Assembly: GCA_041441465.1 (NCBI GenBank)
Contig: JASDSY010000026.1
Span: 62,001-126,000, forward strand
Reading direction: 5' to 3'
Origin: JASDSY01 sp041441465
Lineage (GTDB): Bacteria; Muiribacteriota; UBA9980
Length of the DNA stretch: 64,000 nt
Shown in pieces: positions 61,105 to 64,000 of this stretch. Positions within the stretch are counted from its first letter, which is position 1. Each line of letters begins with the position of its first letter. Under the pieces are notes generated by a model. The model was not told the origin of the DNA, did no database searches, and was given only the letters and a program-made list of their open reading frames with translations. The translations under genes and the position numbers were made by a program.

Positions 61105-62679
61105 CTATTCTTCACCTCTTACATATCTTTTAACGGCCTGAAAATGCACGAAATACTCAGTCAAAAACATTAAAATCATAATTGAATAAAACAAAACCGA
61201 TTGTCCTTCATAAAATGTCCAGGCAAGCGAGCCGAAAAAGAATATTAAATACACCGTCAAGCTTATAGTGCCGGTTATGCTTATAGATTCCTTAAGTTTG
61301 CCGTTATTCTTAAAATTGGCGAATAAAAAACCGAAATCCATAACTATCAGGTTAAGCCAGATTTCACTAATGACCATAGGCGCAATGATATCTTTTATTT
61401 TAAGCCCGGCCGGAAAATTAGAGGTATGATATGAGAACAACGCGCACAGGAAAGCAATTATGATATTTAAAAGCGCATAAACGGAATATTTAGCCCAAAA
61501 TATCTTATTTATTGGAACGGGCAGCGATTTTAAAAAATAAATACCGGCGCCTTCAAGCCCGAAACAATAAACGGTAGAACTTAAAATACATATATATATC
61601 GTAAATATTAAAAATGAAAAAGGATTCATTCCTCCAAAGCTTATGCTGAACAGGTTAAAGAATACGAATACCGCGGGCATTATAAAAAATGACAAAAATA
61701 TTTCCCGTGTCCTTAAAAGCAGCTTTATTTCTCTTTGAATCAAGGCGATAATCTGAAGATGAGATGAAAAATTTATATTTTTGACAGCCGCTTTGGCCGG
61801 TTCGGCGCAGTCGCATTCATTTTGCCTCTGCCAGCCTGTAATATAACCATTTTCAAATAAATTCAATGCAATTTTCAGAGTAAGCGCCAGAAGCAAAATT
61901 ATTAATAATAAATACACGGCACCGTGATAAAAATCCGATTTTGAGATGTAATACAAAAACCACAGCGGCCATTTAGTCGGTAAAAATTCGAAAGCCTGAT
62001 TTGAAAATATCCGGATGATCCCTGAAAGTCCTTTAATTCCGGTATTATTATGAAGATATGACGACGGCAGGTTTTGCAATATAATAAAAAACAATATAAA
62101 AAAAACATTAAAACACCATACGATATTCTCGGCGGTTTTTCTGGAAAAATACCTGACGGCAATCATTATAAAAGAAAGGACAAGGCTCGATATAAAAAGT
62201 TCAAACAAAATGAATACAAAAAATAAGGCCAGAATGCCTAAAAATCCTGCATTAAAGACATAAGCCAGCGCGAACATGGTAGGCAGGATAAAAAATAAGT
62301 CAAGGTAATTTCTGCAAAATATCTCGGAAAGTTTTACAAAAAATAGAGTTCGCCCGCTTACCGGATAAGGAATCAAACTTTCAAAATAAGGCGATTTAAA
62401 AACCAATTTCATTGTCATATAAATATTAGACGAAGCCATAAACCCAAAAATTCCTAAAAAGGCGAAGGCATATATATTTAAAAGCACATGAAGAGGCAGG
62501 AATTTTCCGAATTGCTTAAACACGGCATAACTTAAGGCAGCGTTGCCTAACATTATAAGAGGACTCAATAAAATCATGATGATAAATCCTATTCTTTTAG
62601 GATTTACGCCGCCGCTGAAAAATATCGAGTTTTTGTATTCTTTAAATATACAGTTTAGTATAATCCAGAAATCTTTCAT
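61105..62679 (-). CDS. ABC-2-type exporter permease
   Basis: A 524-residue membrane protein with about twelve helices in two halves and a cytoplasmic central stretch (NGYITGWQRQNECDCAEPAK, unusually Cys/acid-rich). It lacks a nucleotide-binding domain. The adjacent ATPase gene makes it the permease of a two-gene exporter, similar to YhaP/EcsB-like families that move drugs, lipids or peptides. No peptide toxin or immunity gene is nearby to name a cargo. It lies 6 nt after the radical SAM gene. Confidence 0.82.
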   Translation of the reverse strand: MKDFWIILNCIFKEYKNSIFFSGGVNPKRIGFIIMILLSPLIMLGNAALSYAVFKQFGKFLPLHVLLNIYAFAFLGIFGFMASSNIYMTMKLVFKSPYFESLIPYPVSGRTLFFVKLSEIFCRNYLDLFFILPTMFALAYVFNAGFLGILALFFVFILFELFISSLVLSFIMIAVRYFSRKTAENIVWCFNVFFILFFIILQNLPSSYLHNNTGIKGLSGIIRIFSNQAFEFLPTKWPLWFLYYISKSDFYHGAVYLLLIILLLALTLKIALNLFENGYITGWQRQNECDCAEPAKAAVKNINFSSHLQIIALIQREIKLLLRTREIFLSFFIMPAVFVFFNLFSISFGGMNPFSFLIFTIYICILSSTVYCFGLEGAGIYFLKSLPVPINKIFWAKYSVYALLNIIIAFLCALFSYHTSNFPAGLKIKDIIAPMVISEIWLNLIVMDFGFLFANFKNNGKLKESISITGTISLTVYLIFFFGSLAWTFYEGQSVLFYSIMILMFLTEYFVHFQAVKRYVRGEE

Positions 62680-62685
62680 AATTTT

Positions 62686-63828
62686 TTACCGTTTATTAAA
62701 ACATTTAAAATACAAACAGGAGCCAAGTTTTTCATCACAATCAGGCGGCCTGTTCAATAATTTTTTCCACATTTCAGGACTTTCCATGCAAAAATAAAGT
62801 TCAATTTCGTTATTGACGTCATATTTTTTTATAAGACTTATAATTTTCGAAAACAAACGTTCTCTTTTATATCTGAAATAACGCGATTTCCCGTCATAAC
62901 CTTTTACGAATTCATTATACACTATTTTGGATTTAGGGAATCGTTCCGCGACTATTTCCTTTAACTTCGGAATATACCTGAAGCAGCCAAGGCTTATGTA
63001 CTTTATAGAGGCCGGCCTTAAATATGAAAATATTAAATTTACAGTTTCAGCCATTTCAGAGTCAAAATTTTCATAGTCTATTATAGGATCGAAATGCAGC
63101 GTTATTTTATATCCCATATCCGCGCATTTTTTTGCCGAAACAAGCCTTTCTACAATAGAAGCCGATTTATGTTCCTCGTCGCGGTTCACATTTTGAGCGT
63201 TCATCGACCATGAAAGCAAAACATTGCCGGGAACTGTCTTACACTTCAGAAAGGTTTCGATATAGTCAGTTTTAGATTTGAATTCAATTAAAACATCAGG
63301 ATATTTTTCAAAAAAATCAATAAGAAGTTCGGAATAACCAGTCAGGTGTTCGAGCGCCATGGAGTCAGTGAATTCACCGGTGCCGATACGCATGCTCTGG
63401 CTGCCGGCAGGCTTCAGCTCTTTTTCGATGCGTTCAGAAAGCTCATTAAAAAGATCGTTTATATTGGCATAAACAATCATAAGCGGATTGTTAAGATACG
63501 CCTGAAGTATGCAATAAGTGCAGTCCATCGGGCAATTTTGCGCAAAATCGATAACATAATAATTACAGCATATGTAATCGTTCGTACCGGGGCATTTTTT
63601 TAAAAATTCACCCGGATTTTTAGTTATTAAAAGCGTCTTTTTACCTTCACGAAATGGATTCTCACGGTTCAAAACCATGTTCGTATAGTCCGCGATTTCG
63701 TCATGCGATAAATACGAAACCGGAATATTCAAATTTTCTAATTTTTTTAGTATGTTCCCGGTCACTATAGAATTGGCGACAACCGGCTCATTGAGCACCA
63801 GGACATTCTCAGGAATATAATTAATCAT
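62686..63828 (-). CDS. Spore-photoproduct-lyase-like radical SAM protein
   Basis: A 380-residue radical SAM protein of the SplB family. YVIDFAQNCPMDCTYCILQA carries the CxxxCxxC iron-sulfur site (near 96-103). The next family block, MRIGTGEFTDSMALEHLTGY, aligns with the SPL segment that carries the catalytic cysteine (AACTSD), but here it reads GEFTDS, so that cysteine is absent. GCFRYIPKLKEIVAERFPKS and a YFRYKRERLF C-terminus follow. DNA repair of spore photoproduct is therefore unlikely, and the substrate is unknown. AAGGG precedes the ATG. It overlaps the upstream partial gene by 8 nt. Confidence 0.85.
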   Translation of the reverse strand: MINYIPENVLVLNEPVVANSIVTGNILKKLENLNIPVSYLSHDEIADYTNMVLNRENPFREGKKTLLITKNPGEFLKKCPGTNDYICCNYYVIDFAQNCPMDCTYCILQAYLNNPLMIVYANINDLFNELSERIEKELKPAGSQSMRIGTGEFTDSMALEHLTGYSELLIDFFEKYPDVLIEFKSKTDYIETFLKCKTVPGNVLLSWSMNAQNVNRDEEHKSASIVERLVSAKKCADMGYKITLHFDPIIDYENFDSEMAETVNLIFSYLRPASIKYISLGCFRYIPKLKEIVAERFPKSKIVYNEFVKGYDGKSRYFRYKRERLFSKIISLIKKYDVNNEIELYFCMESPEMWKKLLNRPPDCDEKLGSCLYFKCFNKR

Positions 63829-64000
63829 TTGATATGTACCCTTCGATATTTTTAGAATTTCTTATCTTATTCAAAGCCTTCAGTTTATTATCAAAATCCT
63901 TGATGCTTTTTACGGAAAAACTTATATTTATTTCATCCTTCTCAAAATAAGGATACGGATTTACGGAAACGGCATTTGACGCTAAATCGGATATTTTTTC
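63821..64000 (-). CDS. Partial gene, C-terminal 59 residues
   Basis: The only open minus-strand frame at the right edge ends in TAA at 63821. The peptide (EKISDLASNAVSVNPYPYFE to NIEGYISND) has alternating hydrophobic residues (INISFSVKSIKDFDNKLKAL), a pattern that could fit an ACT-like or other small alpha/beta domain. I cannot name it. It overlaps the radical SAM start by 8 nt, so the two are likely coupled. Confidence 0.6.
   Translation of the reverse strand, partial: EKISDLASNAVSVNPYPYFEKDEINISFSVKSIKDFDNKLKALNKIRNSKNIEGYISND

Noticed and set aside
60355..64000. A bacteriocin or modified-peptide cluster (ABC exporter plus radical SAM protein)
   Set aside because: The radical SAM protein is SplB-like, lacks a peptide-recognition domain, and no small precursor peptide is visible between the genes.
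1..64000. CRISPR arrays, tRNA genes, insertion sequences or phage genes
   Set aside because: I saw no regularly spaced repeats, tRNA-like cloverleaf sequence, transposase, integrase or capsid motifs on either strand.

Overview
This AT-rich window (roughly 35-40% GC by eye) comes from a bacterial chromosome. Shine-Dalgarno sites are strong (GGAGG-like), intrinsic terminators are common, and several genes start at TTG or GTG. The genes rnhB, a FliK-like gene and a FlhB-C gene follow each other as rnhB-ylqG-ylqH do in Bacillus. Secreted proteins, DsbD and a Tad pilus are also present. I cannot place the phylum from this sequence; an uncultured, deep-branching lineage is my guess. I saw no tRNA, rRNA, CRISPR array, insertion sequence or prophage.

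Layout. 1-5.9 kb: the N-terminal part of a secreted lysine-rich coiled-coil protein (runs off the left edge), a TPR/MORN-like protein and type III glutamine synthetase. 6.1-13.5 kb, minus strand: a housekeeping run of tldD, tldE, an ElaA-type acetyltransferase, rsmB, a TlpA-like thioredoxin, a YjbQ protein and a CoA-dehydratase-activase-related protein. 13.6-26.2 kb: galU, a secreted endonuclease I, an amino-acid permease with an ankyrin protein, a secreted SH3b/C39 peptidase-like protein, dsbD, an aminotransferase, rplM-rpsI and a flippase-like membrane protein. 26.3-43.7 kb, minus strand: the Tad-type pilus locus. 43.9-48.1 kb: a GT39-like glycosyltransferase, prfB and a secreted esterase-like protein. 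48.3-58.9 kb, plus strand: a PilX-like protein, a secreted unknown, rnhB-ylqG-ylqH, psuG, a zinc-ribbon rhomboid, serA and glyA. 59.4-64 kb: a DMT transporter, an ABC-2 exporter pair, a spore-photoproduct-lyase-like radical SAM protein and a partial gene.

The most interesting part is the Tad locus. Three Flp pilin genes each follow a sigma-54-type promoter (GG-N10-GC), and a fourth such site precedes the tadE/tadE/tadG-like operon. Directly upstream lie a histidine kinase and its overlapping sigma-54 activator gene. Two of the pilin promoters carry an almost identical palindrome (TGTAATTTTAAAATTACA) at exactly the same distance upstream, a likely activator-binding site. The locus also encodes a prepilin peptidase, an 860-residue O-antigen-ligase/oligosaccharyltransferase-like protein with TPRs, a PilZ protein, and a 1856-residue TadG-like surface protein. 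In that protein a glutamine-amidotransferase-like domain seems to be split by about 1,000 residues of Ig-like repeats. I read this as a two-component, sigma-54-controlled and possibly glycosylated Tad pilus with a giant tip or adhesin subunit. The pilus ATPase, secretin and platform genes are not in this window.
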